Positions 36,069 through 45,190 of a stretch of 64,000 nt of DNA are shown one piece after another. The notes under the pieces are model-generated. The model searched no databases, was not told the origin of the DNA, and saw only the letters and a list, made by a program, of their open reading frames with translations. Position numbers and translations under genes: made by a program. Origin of the DNA: Sphaerochaetaceae bacterium. Its GTDB lineage: Bacteria; Spirochaetota; Spirochaetia; Sphaerochaetales; Sphaerochaetaceae. The DNA is taken from the NCBI GenBank assembly GCA_028532915.1, contig JAQQAI010000089.1, forward strand, positions 62,001 through 126,000, given 5' to 3'. Every line of letters starts with the position of its first letter. The stretch's first letter is position 1.

Positions 36069-36741
36069 GACATTACTGAATTTCCTTCACGTCTCAAAAA
36101 GCTACAAATCGGGAGAGACGTATCTGTCTATATTGGAAGATATCAGTTTCGAGATTAGAGAAGGAGAATCTGTCGCAATCACAGGAAAGAGCGGATCTGG
36201 AAAATCTACGCTGCTGAATCTGGCCGGCGGCCTGGACAGTTCTACCTCGGGTTCAATATTTTTCAGGGACGAGAAGCTGCATACGATGAATGATATGCAA
36301 CTGTCTTCCTATAGGAATGCACACATCGGTTTCGTATTTCAGTCGCATATTCTTCTTGAGGATTTCAATGCTCTGGAAAATGTAATGATCCCTGCACTCA
36401 TCAGAGGTGAATCGAAAAACAAAGTTGTCAAAAGAGCGACTGCACTGCTGGAAAGGGTTTCAATGACTGACAGGCTGTATCATAAGAGCAGCAAGCTTTC
36501 CGGCGGAGAGAGGCAGAGAGTGGCTATCTGCCGCGCACTTATAAACAATCCCGAGATCATCATTGCGGATGAACCTACAGGGTCTCTTGATGAAGAAAGC
36601 AGTGCTGCCATTGAGACGCTTCTTCTGAATATCGTGAAGGAAGAGAACAGGACACTGCTTCTTGTTACCCATGATAAACATTTCGCGACGAGATGCTCCA
36701 CGGTCTATCTTCTGCAACACAGATCGATAGGAAAGATGTGA
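36061..36741 (+). CDS. lolD: Lipoprotein-releasing ABC ATPase LolD
   Basis: The 226-residue ATPase has Walker A GKSGSGKSTLLNLAGGLD near residue 42, Q-loop FVFQSHILLEDFNALENV, signature LSGGERQRVAICRALINNP and Walker B IIIADEPTGSLDEES. It is embedded between two unlike permease genes, overlapping both, which supports a LolC-LolD-LolE complex. Confidence 0.93.
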   Translation: MNKTLLNFLHVSKSYKSGETYLSILEDISFEIREGESVAITGKSGSGKSTLLNLAGGLDSSTSGSIFFRDEKLHTMNDMQLSSYRNAHIGFVFQSHILLEDFNALENVMIPALIRGESKNKVVKRATALLERVSMTDRLYHKSSKLSGGERQRVAICRALINNPEIIIADEPTGSLDEESSAAIETLLLNIVKEENRTLLLVTHDKHFATRCSTVYLLQHRSIGKM

Positions 36742-37967
36742 TGGGCAGATTATCATTTTCCCTGTATCTGGAAAGGCGGATACTGTTTCCCACTCAGTCC
36801 TTTGGTAATCAGAGATACAGATTTCTCAGATTCTCGATACTTATAATCATAATCATGATACCGCTGATACTTTCTCTCATGTTCGCCGAAGGTATGATAG
36901 ACGGCATAACACAGAAATACATCCTTCTTCAGGACGGCCATATTCAGATTTTTAACTCAGAGATGATTCTCGAGCCCGGTGAAGATGCATCCATAATCGA
37001 TGACAGGATTTACAGCATCGATTATGTGGTGAGCGGGTACGGGATCATGTTTCAGAAGGATTCCAATCAGGAAGTCTACATCAAAGGAGTGAATACCTCC
37101 TATTTCAATGAGAAAAGGAGAAGTGAGTTCTCTCTTACTGAAGAACTTCCGCTCGAATCTAGCAACAGGTCGGTCGCACGTGTCTATATATCTCAGACAC
37201 AGAAGGACCTTCTCGATGTTTCCCTCGGTGATAATGTCGCACTTGTCACCATACCCGGAGATAACGTACAGCGGCTGATGCCTAAACTGGCCACTGTCGC
37301 GGGAATCTATGAATCAGGTTACAACAAGATCGATGAATCCCTGATATTCATGGATATACAGAATGCTTTAGCCCTGTTTGACACATCAGCGGTAAGAAGC
37401 GAGTTGATCGTTGATTCCTCCGGCGCAGATGATGCAGGAAAGATCATTGATGCAGTCAATGAATATACCCACACGGTAAACCGTTGGGCAACCTATGATC
37501 AGTTCAACAGATCGATCTATGATAATTTCATCACCTCCCGGCAGGTGATCCTTCTGGTGTTCATCATCATACTTCTAGTGGCCGGAGTCTATATTGCGAA
37601 CATCGCGCATGAGATCGTTGAGGACTCAAAACAGTCGATCGCTATGCTCAAGGTCCTCGGTGCAACAAACCGGCAGATGATCTTTTCCTATTTCGCCACT
37701 ATCATGACAGTGACGGTGATTTCCATGACGATAGGTATAGCATCAGGTCTGCTCCTTTCTCTCCGTCTTACATCGATTCTGACACTTCTCAAGCAAAGCA
37801 CATTCTCCGGTCTCACCTATTATCTTCTCGATTTCGAACTGAGTATTCCGGTAACCGATATTCTTATCATAGCCGTCACGTTGCTGTCGGTCGCCTCCAT
37901 TTTCACCATCATCACTTTGAGGAGAATAATTTCTATCTCTCCTTTGGAAGTGTTGCAACAAGATTGA
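36741..37967 (+). CDS. Second Lol-type ABC permease, LolC/LolE family
   Basis: The 408-residue protein has the same plan as the gene at 34854 but little close identity: one N-terminal helix (RFSILIIIIMIPLILSLMF), an external domain and three C-terminal helices (ILLVFIIILLVAGVYIANIAHEI, MLKVLGATNRQMIFSYFATIM). The ATG overlapping the lolD stop was preferred over an in-frame start at 36693 inside lolD. It would complete a heterodimeric LolC/E pair. Confidence 0.87.
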   Translation: MGRLSFSLYLERRILFPTQSFGNQRYRFLRFSILIIIIMIPLILSLMFAEGMIDGITQKYILLQDGHIQIFNSEMILEPGEDASIIDDRIYSIDYVVSGYGIMFQKDSNQEVYIKGVNTSYFNEKRRSEFSLTEELPLESSNRSVARVYISQTQKDLLDVSLGDNVALVTIPGDNVQRLMPKLATVAGIYESGYNKIDESLIFMDIQNALALFDTSAVRSELIVDSSGADDAGKIIDAVNEYTHTVNRWATYDQFNRSIYDNFITSRQVILLVFIIILLVAGVYIANIAHEIVEDSKQSIAMLKVLGATNRQMIFSYFATIMTVTVISMTIGIASGLLLSLRLTSILTLLKQSTFSGLTYYLLDFELSIPVTDILIIAVTLLSVASIFTIITLRRIISISPLEVLQQD

Positions 37968-37988
37968 TTCCCCGATAGTCTGTCAGAT

Positions 37989-38912
37989 ATGAATTTTGAA
38001 GTATTTGTATTAGGAACAAGCGGAATGATGCCGCTCCCCGGAAGATTTCTTACCTCTGCGATGGTAAGAAGAGAGGGAGAGCTGTTTTTATTCGACTGCG
38101 GAGAAGGCACCCAGATATCTTTGAAGATGCTGAACATCAAATGGAAGAAGATTTCGGCAATTTTCATCTCTCACATGCATGCAGATCATGTAACCGGACT
38201 TCCCGGGATGCTGATGCTTTCGAGTCAGGTAGACAGGACGGATCCTCTCTACATCTACGGCCCTCCAAAACTGCAGGAATACATTTATCAGACTCGCAGA
38301 ATCCTCGATATGTACATCAATTATGATATAATTGTAAAGAGCATCGAACCGGGAATGATCATCGATAACGACGAATACTCTGTTGAGGCCTTTGCTCTGG
38401 ACCATACCAAACCGTGCACCGGATTTACGATGCGGGAAAAGAAACGTCCGGGAGTATTTTATCCTGAAAAGGCTATTGAGCTGCGGATTCCGGTCGGTCC
38501 TGCATGGGCGTCTCTACAGTCCGGAAACAATGTGACTCTCGAAGACAACAGTGTGATAACCCCTGACATGGTGATGGGACCTCCAAGAGAAGGGAGAACC
38601 TTCTCGTATGTGACGGATACACTCTACTCTCCTTCAATAGCGGAGCATGTGAAAGATGCAGACCTTCTGCTATGTGAGGGAATGTTCGATGATTCTCTTC
38701 TCGAAAGCGCCATTGAAAAAAAGCATATGAGCGCCAGACAGGCTGCACAGATAGCAAAAGAGGCCCGGGTGAAGAAGATGGGATTGATTCATTATAGTCC
38801 TCGATATACGAACAAAGAACTGAAATTGCTCAAGAAAGAAGCGTGCGAGGTGTTCGAGAACACGTTTCTCGCAAAAGACCGGGATCGTTTCTCGCTGAAA
38901 TTGAAAGATTAG
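37989..38912 (+). CDS. rnz: Ribonuclease Z
   Basis: The 307-residue metallo-beta-lactamase-fold enzyme trims tRNA 3' ends. It has LGTSGMMPLPGRFLTSAMV, FDCGEGTQISL and the metal-binding HMHADHVTGLPGML with the catalytic histidines and aspartate. AFALDHTKPCTGF and GLIHYSPRYTNKEL are family C-terminal segments. Since the window's tRNAs lack an encoded CCA, 3' trimming by RNase Z followed by CCA addition fits. It overlaps the convergent gene below by four bases. Confidence 0.95.
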   Translation: MNFEVFVLGTSGMMPLPGRFLTSAMVRREGELFLFDCGEGTQISLKMLNIKWKKISAIFISHMHADHVTGLPGMLMLSSQVDRTDPLYIYGPPKLQEYIYQTRRILDMYINYDIIVKSIEPGMIIDNDEYSVEAFALDHTKPCTGFTMREKKRPGVFYPEKAIELRIPVGPAWASLQSGNNVTLEDNSVITPDMVMGPPREGRTFSYVTDTLYSPSIAEHVKDADLLLCEGMFDDSLLESAIEKKHMSARQAAQIAKEARVKKMGLIHYSPRYTNKELKLLKKEACEVFENTFLAKDRDRFSLKLKD

Positions 38913-39958
38913 AGTCCTTCCTCTTCCTTCTCAAAACCGATGAGAGCATCTCCCTCTTTCTCTCTGGCGAGTTCGAATGCCAGATGAGCCTCTTCGATCA
39001 TCGAATCAACAGTTGCCTCTCTGTTGTCAACAGATGTATATCCTATGATGACCCTGCTTTCTGGAGCTCGTCTCTTTATCGAACCGATAAGGTCGGCCAT
39101 CGTCTTCTGGGTCCTGAAGTACGAATAGAAGGGGAGGATCAACGAGTGTATTCCATTGTCCGAATCGGCAATCACACCCAACAGTTCCAGCCGTTCTCTG
39201 AACAGATTCTGTATCTGCTCATCCGACTGCATCAGCAGGCAGGAAGCCAGTGAGAGCGGATAGTTGCTGCTCTTACTGCTCTCAAGTTCCTCTTTGAGAA
39301 TAGACGGAAGAGAGAGTTCGACTGTTTTATACAATTCAGGATACTCATACGCATCAACAGGAGCGGATTCTTTTATGGGTTCGAGAAGACCGGCTATATC
39401 ACTGCCTTCTTCGATCGGGTACAGGTATTTTTCGAATGTGACTGGACGGTCGAGCGAGAAGTCGAATACGAAAGGATGCTCGGAGCTCTCGAGAGAATCG
39501 ACTTCCTCCTCTTCGACTATAGTCTGCACAGGTCTTTCAACTTCTGCGAGTTCCTGTACTGCAACCGGGACAACAGGAGCGAGCTGTTCTCTTATGATCC
39601 TGTCCTGAATCGGTGATGCATCCACTTTCTCTGCGGGTGTGACAACAGGCGAAACGGGCTGTTCATCCGGAAGATGAAATAGAGGAGCGGTATATTCGTC
39701 CTGAGGAATCTCATCATCTCTATCGCTTGTCTGCGGAATAGTCGGAGGAGAGATAACTATGGCGGTGATGACAAGGATGAGTCCGATTATAATCGGGAGA
39801 AGCCTTACCAGGACACTGTATACTTGCGCGATCGCTATTCCATAAAAGGGGAAAAGGTGAAAATACAGAAGATATGACAAGGCAGCTAACACAAGAGTAC
39901 TTGAAACAACAGCAATTAATATGGTTTTAAAGGGGCTTCTTTCGCTCTTCATTCTCAT
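38909..39958 (-). CDS. Membrane protein with degenerate GGDEF-like C-terminal domain
   Basis: The 349-residue protein begins with two hydrophobic helices (TILIAVVSSTLVLAALSYLLYF and LLPIIIGLILVITAIVI), then a long acidic, proline-rich linker. The final 100 residues (SLILPFYSYFRTQKTMADLIGSIKRR..., then IIGYTSVDNREATVDSMIEEAHLAFELAREKEGDALIGF) look like the second half of a diguanylate cyclase domain, but no GGDEF motif is present. It therefore should not make cyclic di-GMP. Start is uncertain: the frame opens to 40045, but the promoter at 40017-40045 puts the transcript start near 40010, so ATG 39958 or 39952 is preferred. Confidence 0.7.
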   Translation of the reverse strand: MRMKSERSPFKTILIAVVSSTLVLAALSYLLYFHLFPFYGIAIAQVYSVLVRLLPIIIGLILVITAIVISPPTIPQTSDRDDEIPQDEYTAPLFHLPDEQPVSPVVTPAEKVDASPIQDRIIREQLAPVVPVAVQELAEVERPVQTIVEEEEVDSLESSEHPFVFDFSLDRPVTFEKYLYPIEEGSDIAGLLEPIKESAPVDAYEYPELYKTVELSLPSILKEELESSKSSNYPLSLASCLLMQSDEQIQNLFRERLELLGVIADSDNGIHSLILPFYSYFRTQKTMADLIGSIKRRAPESRVIIGYTSVDNREATVDSMIEEAHLAFELAREKEGDALIGFEKEEEGL

Positions 39959-40016
39959 GATATAGTTTATTGATCCTCCGGCAGGAAAATAACCCTGTCT
40001 GTGTGATATATAATGC

Positions 40017-40045
40017 ATTATAGCGGGTTGATTAAAGTATGACAA
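40017..40045 (-). promoter_or_regulatory. Sigma-70-type promoter for the degenerate GGDEF-like gene
   Basis: On the minus strand TTGTCA (40045-40040), a 17-base spacer and TATAAT (40022-40017) make a near-consensus promoter. It overlaps the first codons of the divergent FtsB-like gene. Confidence 0.65.
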
Positions 40046-40494
40046 GGAATTCTGCTAGTAAGTTTATTTTTAGTCTCATTTTAACTACTGCCTTGATATT
40101 TTCTGCAGCACAGAGTGTTTTCGGGGTACGGGGATTACTTGCAAACAGATATCTTTCGAAGGAGATCGAAGCTCTCAAGGATCAGCTGACGGTCTCTGGA
40201 AACGAGATCGGAAGACTCGAAAGCATCGCTTCACAGCTGAAAAGTCCGGATTATATCACGAGGGTGATGAACCGGATAGGGTATGTGCAGGAAGGTCAGT
40301 CGATCTACATCATGGAGAGAACCACAGAATCGAACCGGTCATCACAAGCAGTGTCTCACACCGAAACAAAGAATCCTCCGAAGACACTTTCAGTAGCCCA
40401 GAATCTGCTGATCTCATTCATCCTTGCATTACTGATCAATATTATAATAGGTATGTTCAAAAAGATGAGAAGGAGAAATGACCATGAACCATAA
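40039..40494 (+). CDS. FtsB/DivIC-like septum protein with extra C-terminal membrane helix
   Basis: The 151-residue protein has an N-terminal helix, a short coiled coil (LSKEIEALKDQLTVSGNEIGRLESI) and the DivIC/FtsB segment SPDYITRVMNRIGYVQEGQSIYIM. Unusually it ends with a second helix (NLLISFILALLINIIIGMF) and a basic tail. FtsB-type proteins join FtsL and FtsQ in the divisome. It overlaps the tsaC gene. Confidence 0.8.
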   Translation: MTRNSASKFIFSLILTTALIFSAAQSVFGVRGLLANRYLSKEIEALKDQLTVSGNEIGRLESIASQLKSPDYITRVMNRIGYVQEGQSIYIMERTTESNRSSQAVSHTETKNPPKTLSVAQNLLISFILALLINIIIGMFKKMRRRNDHEP

Positions 40495-41080
40495 CATTAT
40501 TGATGCGGCGGATAGTTCATCATTCGACCGTATCTGCAGTGCCCTGTCTTCGGGGGAGCTTGTCATCATGCCCTGTGATACCATCTACGGAATAGTCGGA
40601 AAGGTCGATGAAAGTCTGATAGCGCTCAGAAATGTGAAAGGACGGGAAGAGACAAAACCGTTTATCCGTCTGATGACGCTTGAAATGGCCCGTTCGTTCT
40701 CCTGTGAACCGATCGGCGATGATATTGTAAAGTTGTGGCCGGGACCGCTGACGGTGATCGTCGATAGTGCACAGGAGAAGACCTCGGTGGCAATACGCGT
40801 CCCGGATGATCCTCTCCTGCTTTCTATAATAAAAAAAGTGGGAGCACCTCTTTACAGCAGCAGTGTGAATATATCGGGAGAACCATCCCTGCACGATTTC
40901 GACAGTATCGCAGAAAGATTTTCCGACAGAGTAGCTCTGTGTGTGAAAGGAAACGAACTGCAGGGAACGGTCGCTTCGACGATAGTCGATATAAGATCGG
41001 TCCCGTACTCTCTGATCAGGAAAGGGGCGCAGGATATTTCATCACTGAACCTCCTGAAGGTCGAAAACCCATTGATCTGA
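40484..41080 (+). CDS. tsaC: Sua5/YciO/YrdC family, probable threonylcarbamoyl-AMP synthase
   Basis: The 198-residue protein shows MPCDTIYGIVG, the KxR-type KGREETKPFIRLM segment, and PGPLTVIVDSAQEKTSVAIRVPD, the ATP/threonine-binding core of YrdC proteins, then SSSVNISGEPS. The family makes threonylcarbamoyl-AMP for t6A37 of ANN-reading tRNAs. ATG 40484 has AGGAG eight bases upstream and is preferred over ATG 40478. YciO paralogues look similar, so the exact enzyme is not certain. Confidence 0.88.
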   Translation: MNHNIIDAADSSSFDRICSALSSGELVIMPCDTIYGIVGKVDESLIALRNVKGREETKPFIRLMTLEMARSFSCEPIGDDIVKLWPGPLTVIVDSAQEKTSVAIRVPDDPLLLSIIKKVGAPLYSSSVNISGEPSLHDFDSIAERFSDRVALCVKGNELQGTVASTIVDIRSVPYSLIRKGAQDISSLNLLKVENPLI

Positions 41081-41124
41081 GAAACAGAATGTCAATTATA
41101 TATATGAAAGTATCTTTTTAATAC

Positions 41125-41153
41125 TTGCGACCCCATTTAAACCATTCTACCAT
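41125..41153 (+). promoter_or_regulatory. Candidate promoter of the sugar ABC transporter operon
   Basis: TTGCGA, a 17-base spacer and TACCAT lie 82 bases before the binding-protein gene, in the 154-base gap after tsaC. The match is moderate. A small inverted pair TACCG/CGGTA lies in the leader near 41188-41206. Confidence 0.35.
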
Positions 41154-41234
41154 AAGATTATGAACAGGATTAAATCCTTTCATGCATACCGATCGCATGA
41201 CGGTACAAAATTTTTCTTTACTAAGGAGTAGGTT

Positions 41235-42332
41235 ATGAAAAAAGCTATGGTAGTACTCATGGTGATGATGCTTCTGTGTACTTCACTGTTTGCTCAGGGC
41301 GTTCAGGAAGATGGAAAGCAGTTCATCGGACTCGCTATGCCTGAGACTCATGTCGAAAGATGGCAGATGGATGGAGCGGCACTGAAAGAAGCTGCTCTCG
41401 CTCTCGGTTATGATGCTGAGGTAACGTTCGGTGATGCCGACCAGACAAAACAGAACGCTCAGATTTCCGACTTCATCACCAAGGGTGCAGACATCCTGAT
41501 CATCGGATCAGTCAATGAAGGTGTCGTTACCGCGGTGGCGGATGCCAAACGTGACGGAGTAGAGGTTATCGCATATGACCGTCTGATCACAGGTTCGGAT
41601 CAGTACGATTATTACATCACATTCGATAACTTCAAAGTCGGACAGTTCCAGGGGAAGGCTATTGTCGACGCATTGGACCTCGAATCAGCTACAATGAGCG
41701 ATCCGAAATTTATCACACTGTTCGCAGGATCTCCTACTGATAACAACGCATTCTTCTTCTTCGACGGCGCAATGAGCCAGTTGAAGCCCTTTGTCGACAA
41801 AGGTGTTTTGAAGATTGTCGGACCGGCACCTCTTTCTTCCGATGACACAGCGAACTTTACCCGTATCGCCACTGAGAACTGGAGAGCAGACCTCGCGAAA
41901 CAGAGAATGGAGAATCTCCTCAACGGTGATGCTAAGAATTATACCCTCGATGCGGTTCTCGCCCCGAACGACACACTCGCAAGAGCAATCATCGAAGCTC
42001 TGCTGACAGATGCAAAATACCGCACGGCTCTTCCTGTAGTCACAGGACAGGACGGCGAACTCGCATCCATACAGTTCATCAAAGACGGCAAACAGACGAT
42101 GACAGTCTTCAAAGACACTCGCGACCTTGCGAAAGCTGCAATAGACCTCGCCGATGCTCTTCTTAAAGGAGAGACTCCCGAAATAGCCGGTGCACGTCTG
42201 GATACCACTACCTATGATACCGGAAAGAAAGTCGTGAAATCTTATCTGCTCGAACCTGTGAACGTAACAAAAGACAATTACATGGAAGTCATGATTGACA
42301 GTGGTTACTATACTGCAGATCAGATTCGTTAA
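41235..42332 (+). CDS. Sugar ABC transporter substrate-binding protein (ChvE-like)
   Basis: The 365-residue periplasmic protein has a signal peptide (MKKAMVVLMVMMLLCTSLFAQG), then a type I sugar-binding fold: IGLAMPETHVERWQMDGAALKEAALALGYDAE, DADQTKQNAQISDFITKGADILIIGSVN, and AYDRLITGSDQYDYYITFDN. This is characteristic of the ChvE multiple-monosaccharide binding proteins that work with GguA/GguB. The substrate is probably an aldose such as xylose, arabinose or galactose, which cannot be resolved by eye. An 86-base gap with a strong stem-loop separates it from the ATPase gene. Confidence 0.92.
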   Translation: MKKAMVVLMVMMLLCTSLFAQGVQEDGKQFIGLAMPETHVERWQMDGAALKEAALALGYDAEVTFGDADQTKQNAQISDFITKGADILIIGSVNEGVVTAVADAKRDGVEVIAYDRLITGSDQYDYYITFDNFKVGQFQGKAIVDALDLESATMSDPKFITLFAGSPTDNNAFFFFDGAMSQLKPFVDKGVLKIVGPAPLSSDDTANFTRIATENWRADLAKQRMENLLNGDAKNYTLDAVLAPNDTLARAIIEALLTDAKYRTALPVVTGQDGELASIQFIKDGKQTMTVFKDTRDLAKAAIDLADALLKGETPEIAGARLDTTTYDTGKKVVKSYLLEPVNVTKDNYMEVMIDSGYYTADQIR

Positions 42333-42366
42333 TCGTATATTCTGACCGAATTCACGCGAATCACCC

Positions 42367-42402
42367 ATGCGGCCTTATTGAGTTGAAATCATAAGGTCGC
42401 AT
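42367..42402 (+). other. Intercistronic stem-loop between binding-protein and ATPase genes
   Basis: Arms ATGCGGCCTTAT and ATAAGGTCGCAT form a 12-bp stem with one G-U pair and a 12-base loop. No T-run follows, so it is more like an RNA 3'-end stabiliser or partial attenuator, which would keep binding-protein mRNA in excess over the membrane part. Confidence 0.6.
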
Positions 42403-42418
42403 ACATAGGTATAAGAAG

Positions 42419-43945
42419 ATGAATGAAGATTATATTTTGGAAGTTCGCAATATAACGAAGGAATTTCCCGGCGTCAGGGCGCTGGACAATGTCGATTTCA
42501 AGGTGAAAAGGGGAGAGATACATTGTCTTGTAGGCGAAAACGGGGCCGGAAAATCCACACTTATGAATGTAGTCAGCGGTGTGTACCCGAAAGGGAGTTA
42601 TGAAGGCGAGGTCGTCTTCAACGGAAAGGTGACCAATTACAGAAGTACGAAAGACAGCGAACAGGATGGGCTGGCGATCATCCATCAGGAACTCACGCTG
42701 AGTCCCTATCTCTCGATCTATGAGAATCTCTTTCTCGGACATATGAAAACACGATTCGGAGTCATCGACTGGGACTCCTGTCTGAGAGATTCTTATCCCT
42801 TGCTCAAAAGAGTGGGGCTGAACGAGAAGCCGCAGACTATCGTGAGCAAGATGAGTGTAGGCAAACAGCAGCTGGTAGAGATCGCCAGGGCAATCTCTCA
42901 GGATGCTCAGCTCATCATCTTCGATGAGCCCACCTCATCTCTCAATGACGATGAGAGTCATAAACTGCTTAGTCTCATGAAGGAATTCAAGGAATCGGGT
43001 ATCACATGTATCATGATCTCCCATAAGCTTGATGAAGTACTCTCGGTCGCAGATTCGATCACGATACTCCGTGACGGACTGTCTATCGAATCGATAGACG
43101 TAACCGGGGAAAAGGTGAGTGAACAGAGAATCATCCGGGGAATGGTCGGAAGAGAACTGAAGAACCTGTTTCCGAAGAAGGAACCTGATATCGGAACGGT
43201 CGTGTTCGAAGTGAAGAACTGGACCGTGTACCATCCCGACTACCATACGATGAAGATCGTAGATGATGCCTCGTTTTTCGTACGAAAAGGAGAGATCGTG
43301 AGTTTCTGCGGTCCTATGGGAGCGGGGCGTACCGAAATGATGATGAGCATCTTCGGCAACAGTTACGGATACGGTGCGACCGGCGAGATATATCTCAATG
43401 GGGAGAAGGTTGAATTCGACTCACCGAAAACCGCAATACGAAAAGGTGTAGGATATGTCTCGGAAGACAGGAAGAATCTCGGACTGATTCTGATTCAGGA
43501 TGTGAAGACGAATATCTCGAATTCGAGTCTCCCGATGATCTCAAAAAGAGGGGTGGTGAACAAGCGGACTGAGATTTCGAAGGCCGAAGAGTTCAGAAAG
43601 GCTCTCAACATCAAGACCCCATCGGTGCATCAGATAGTCAGAAACCTTTCGGGCGGAAATCAGCAGAAGGTCGTTTTAAGCAGATGTCTTCTCGCATCCC
43701 CTGATATCTTCATCGTCGATGAGCCCACAAGAGGGATCGATGTGGGGGCGAAGTTCGAGATTTACAGCATCCTCAACGATATGGTGAAACAGGGAAAGAG
43801 TGTTATCGTCGTTTCCTCAGAACTTGCAGAGGCTATCAGCATGTCGGATAGGATCTATGTGATGAATGAAGGAAAAATCAAGGGGGTGATCCCTCGCGAA
43901 GAAGCAACCCAAGAGGGAATCATGCGGATGGCTTTAGTTGACTAG
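42419..43945 (+). CDS. Sugar ABC transporter ATPase with two domains (GguA/MmsA-like)
   Basis: The 508-residue protein contains two ABC domains. The first has GENGAGKSTLMNVVSGVYP, signature MSVGKQQLVEIARAIS and IIFDEPTSSLND. The second has GPMGAGRTEMMMSIFG (degenerate Walker A), LSGGNQQKVVLSRCL and FIVDEPTRGIDVGAK. This two-domain layout is that of the RbsA/XylG/GguA group. It energises uptake with the permease following nine bases downstream. Confidence 0.94.
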   Translation: MNEDYILEVRNITKEFPGVRALDNVDFKVKRGEIHCLVGENGAGKSTLMNVVSGVYPKGSYEGEVVFNGKVTNYRSTKDSEQDGLAIIHQELTLSPYLSIYENLFLGHMKTRFGVIDWDSCLRDSYPLLKRVGLNEKPQTIVSKMSVGKQQLVEIARAISQDAQLIIFDEPTSSLNDDESHKLLSLMKEFKESGITCIMISHKLDEVLSVADSITILRDGLSIESIDVTGEKVSEQRIIRGMVGRELKNLFPKKEPDIGTVVFEVKNWTVYHPDYHTMKIVDDASFFVRKGEIVSFCGPMGAGRTEMMMSIFGNSYGYGATGEIYLNGEKVEFDSPKTAIRKGVGYVSEDRKNLGLILIQDVKTNISNSSLPMISKRGVVNKRTEISKAEEFRKALNIKTPSVHQIVRNLSGGNQQKVVLSRCLLASPDIFIVDEPTRGIDVGAKFEIYSILNDMVKQGKSVIVVSSELAEAISMSDRIYVMNEGKIKGVIPREEATQEGIMRMALVD

Positions 43946-43954
43946 GAGGAATTC

Positions 43955-45148
43955 ATGGTAAGTGCAGCCCAGATAGAACAGATTTCATTTTTCAAACTTG
44001 CAAAACAGAACATGAGAAAAATATCGATGTTTTTAGTGCTCGGTCTGATCATCATCGTGTTCGCGTTTCTCACGGGAGGAGTCAATCTCACTCCGCGAAA
44101 CATAACGAATATTTTCATCCAGAACAGTTATATTCTCATACTTACGGTAGGAATGGTTCTGGTTATCATCATAGGAAATATTGATCTTTCGGTAGGTTCG
44201 GTAATTGCCTTCCTCGGTGCTCTCAGTGCGATGATCTACAATACAGGAATAGGAGTGGTGCCCACTCTGATTCTATCGCTTCTTCTAGGTGCCGCGATAG
44301 GAACGTTCCAGGCCTTCTGGATAGCATATATGCACATACCTGCTTTTATCGTAACACTCGCAGGGATGCTGCTGTTCAGAGGTCTTACCTACATCATTAC
44401 GAATGTCACTCCGATTTCTCTTATCGATGACAGGTATAAACAGATAGCTTCAGGTTCGCTGAATATTGAAGGATTCACGATAGCCGGTCTTGACGGCCTT
44501 TCGATAATCGTCGCGCTGGTTCTTGTGGTCGCCCTTGTCTATTTTACCATCAGAAGCAGAAACCAGCATATAGCTCACGGTTTCACCGTTCTTCCGTTCA
44601 GATTTACTCTATACAGAATCGTGGCACTCAGTGCTCTGATACTGTTCATCTTCTACAAGTTTTCGGCATATAGAGGAATTCCGACAGTCTCAGTTGTCCT
44701 CATCGTTGTGACAGCAATATTCGTATTTCTTACAAACAATACCGTTATCGGTAGATATATCTATGCGGTGGGAGGAAATGCAAAATCAGCAAAACTCTCC
44801 GGTATCAACTCTGAGCAGGTTGTGTTCATTACCCATGTTATCATGGGACTGCTGTGCGGGTTATCAGGAATGGTCTTTACCGCCTATATGAACAGTGCTC
44901 TTCCTCAGGCGGGAGTGAACTTCGAACTCGATGCCATCGCATCCTGTTTCATAGGCGGAGCTGCAGCGAGCGGAGGTATCGGAACAACTATCGGTGCTAT
45001 AACCGGAGGGCTTGTCATGGGAGTCATCAACAACGGCATGTCACTGATGAACATTGGAGCCGACTGGCAGTATGTTGTCAAGGCCGTCATTCTTCTCCTT
45101 GCAGTATTCTACGATATCATGAGCAGAAGAAAATCGGGGTTGGGCTGA
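43955..45148 (+). CDS. Sugar ABC transporter permease (GguB/MmsB-like)
   Basis: The 397-residue membrane protein has about ten hydrophobic helices and the motif NIDLSVGSVIAFLGALSA, with IAYMHIPAFIVTLAGMLLFRGL and AVGGNAKSAKLSGINSEQ, all typical of XylH/GguB-type permeases. AGGAGG lies before the ATG. A strong terminator follows. Confidence 0.94.
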   Translation: MVSAAQIEQISFFKLAKQNMRKISMFLVLGLIIIVFAFLTGGVNLTPRNITNIFIQNSYILILTVGMVLVIIIGNIDLSVGSVIAFLGALSAMIYNTGIGVVPTLILSLLLGAAIGTFQAFWIAYMHIPAFIVTLAGMLLFRGLTYIITNVTPISLIDDRYKQIASGSLNIEGFTIAGLDGLSIIVALVLVVALVYFTIRSRNQHIAHGFTVLPFRFTLYRIVALSALILFIFYKFSAYRGIPTVSVVLIVVTAIFVFLTNNTVIGRYIYAVGGNAKSAKLSGINSEQVVFITHVIMGLLCGLSGMVFTAYMNSALPQAGVNFELDAIASCFIGGAAASGGIGTTIGAITGGLVMGVINNGMSLMNIGADWQYVVKAVILLLAVFYDIMSRRKSGLG

Positions 45149-45159
45149 TAGACAGATGG

Positions 45160-45186
45160 CAGGGCCCCAAAAGGGCCCTGTTTCTT
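45160..45186 (+). terminator. Rho-independent terminator of the sugar transporter operon
   Basis: Arms CAGGGCCC and GGGCCCTG form a GC-rich 8-bp stem around CAAAA, followed by TTTCTT. It sits between the permease stop and the convergent DUF1015 gene, and could serve both strands weakly. Confidence 0.85.
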
Positions 45187-45190
45187 ACGT

